From Salinirussus sp. (GTDB lineage Archaea > Halobacteriota > Halobacteria > Halobacteriales > Haloarculaceae), in contig JAQCNN010000156.1 of the NCBI GenBank assembly GCA_028275005.1, positions 1-5,064 of the forward strand: a stretch of DNA of 5,064 nt, written 5' to 3'. This document shows, piece by piece, positions 4,894-5,064 of the stretch. The first letter of the stretch is position 1; the number at the start of each line of letters is the position of its first letter. The position numbers and the translations under genes are program-made. The notes beneath the pieces are model-generated. The model was not told the DNA's origin. It made no database searches and worked only from the letters and a program-made list of their open reading frames with translations.

Positions 4894-5064
4894 TCAGTTG
4901 AGGCTCTCTTCGAGTACCAGCGAGTCGTCCTCGAGGTAGTGTTCGATGTGGTGGGCGTCGTCCTCGACCTGAACCAGCAGCTCCCGGAGGATCTGGGCCG
5001 TCGCGTGGTCGCCCAGATTCTCCGCGAGTTCGATGTGGTCCCGCATCGTCTCGATGATGTCGCC
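4894..5064 (-). CDS. dpsA: DpsA ferritin-like DNA-protecting protein, C-terminal part
   Basis: The last 56 residues and the TGA stop of a Dps-family protein; the gene continues beyond the right edge. Haloarchaeal DpsA forms a dodecameric shell that oxidises and stores iron and protects DNA from peroxide. The visible part starts GDIIETMRDHIELAENLGDH, followed by LRELLVQVEDDAHHIEHYLE and a short tail ending EESLN, which closely matches the fourth helix of haloarchaeal DpsA as I remember it. The ferroxidase residues lie in the N-terminal half and are not visible. Full-length members are about 180 residues, so roughly two thirds are missing. Its promoter is also outside the window, so regulation cannot be judged. 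Its position beside iron-uptake and metal-operator sequences suits an iron-homeostasis cluster. Confidence 0.93.
   Translation of the reverse strand, partial: GDIIETMRDHIELAENLGDHATAQILRELLVQVEDDAHHIEHYLEDDSLVLEESLN

Overview
The window looks like chromosomal DNA of a halophilic archaeon (class Halobacteria). It is GC-rich, the encoded proteins are rich in Asp and Glu, one lipoprotein carries a twin-arginine (Tat) signal with a lipobox, as is usual in haloarchaea, and the right edge encodes the C-terminus of a haloarchaeal DpsA ferritin-like protein.

Layout. On the minus strand, 2162 to 1 holds a two-gene operon: a reversibly-glycosylated-polypeptide (RGP, UDP-arabinopyranose-mutase-like) protein, followed after only 3 nt by a ferric-iron ABC-transporter substrate-binding lipoprotein that runs off the left edge. 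Divergent to it on the plus strand is a second two-gene operon (2253-3769): a thiolase-superfamily protein and a DUF35 zinc-ribbon/OB-fold partner, overlapping by ATGA. Convergent with these is a 203-aa acidic, helical protein of unknown function (4420-3809, minus). Divergent from that is a 49-aa protein (4508-4657, plus). A 92-bp hyphenated palindrome follows (4678-4769), then about 120 bp without a gene, then the 3' end of dpsA (minus, 4894 to the right edge).

Logic. Three perfect copies and one degenerate copy of the 14-bp inverted repeat TTAGG-N4-CCTAA sit at the two divergent promoter regions: 2146-2159, 2179-2192, 4486-4499 and (degenerate) 4460-4473. They resemble DtxR/IdeR-type metalloregulator half-sites with a different spacer. 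With iron uptake on one side and iron storage on the other, the simplest reading is an iron-homeostasis locus in which an RGP-like protein and a 49-aa protein are likely members of the iron regulon.

Points most worth following: the RGP/ferric-binding-protein operon with an operator inside its first codons; the small leaderless gene under its own operator; the apparent Cys-to-Ser change at the thiolase nucleophile position beside a DUF35 partner, which suggests chemistry other than thiolysis; and the symmetric 92-bp palindromic element.
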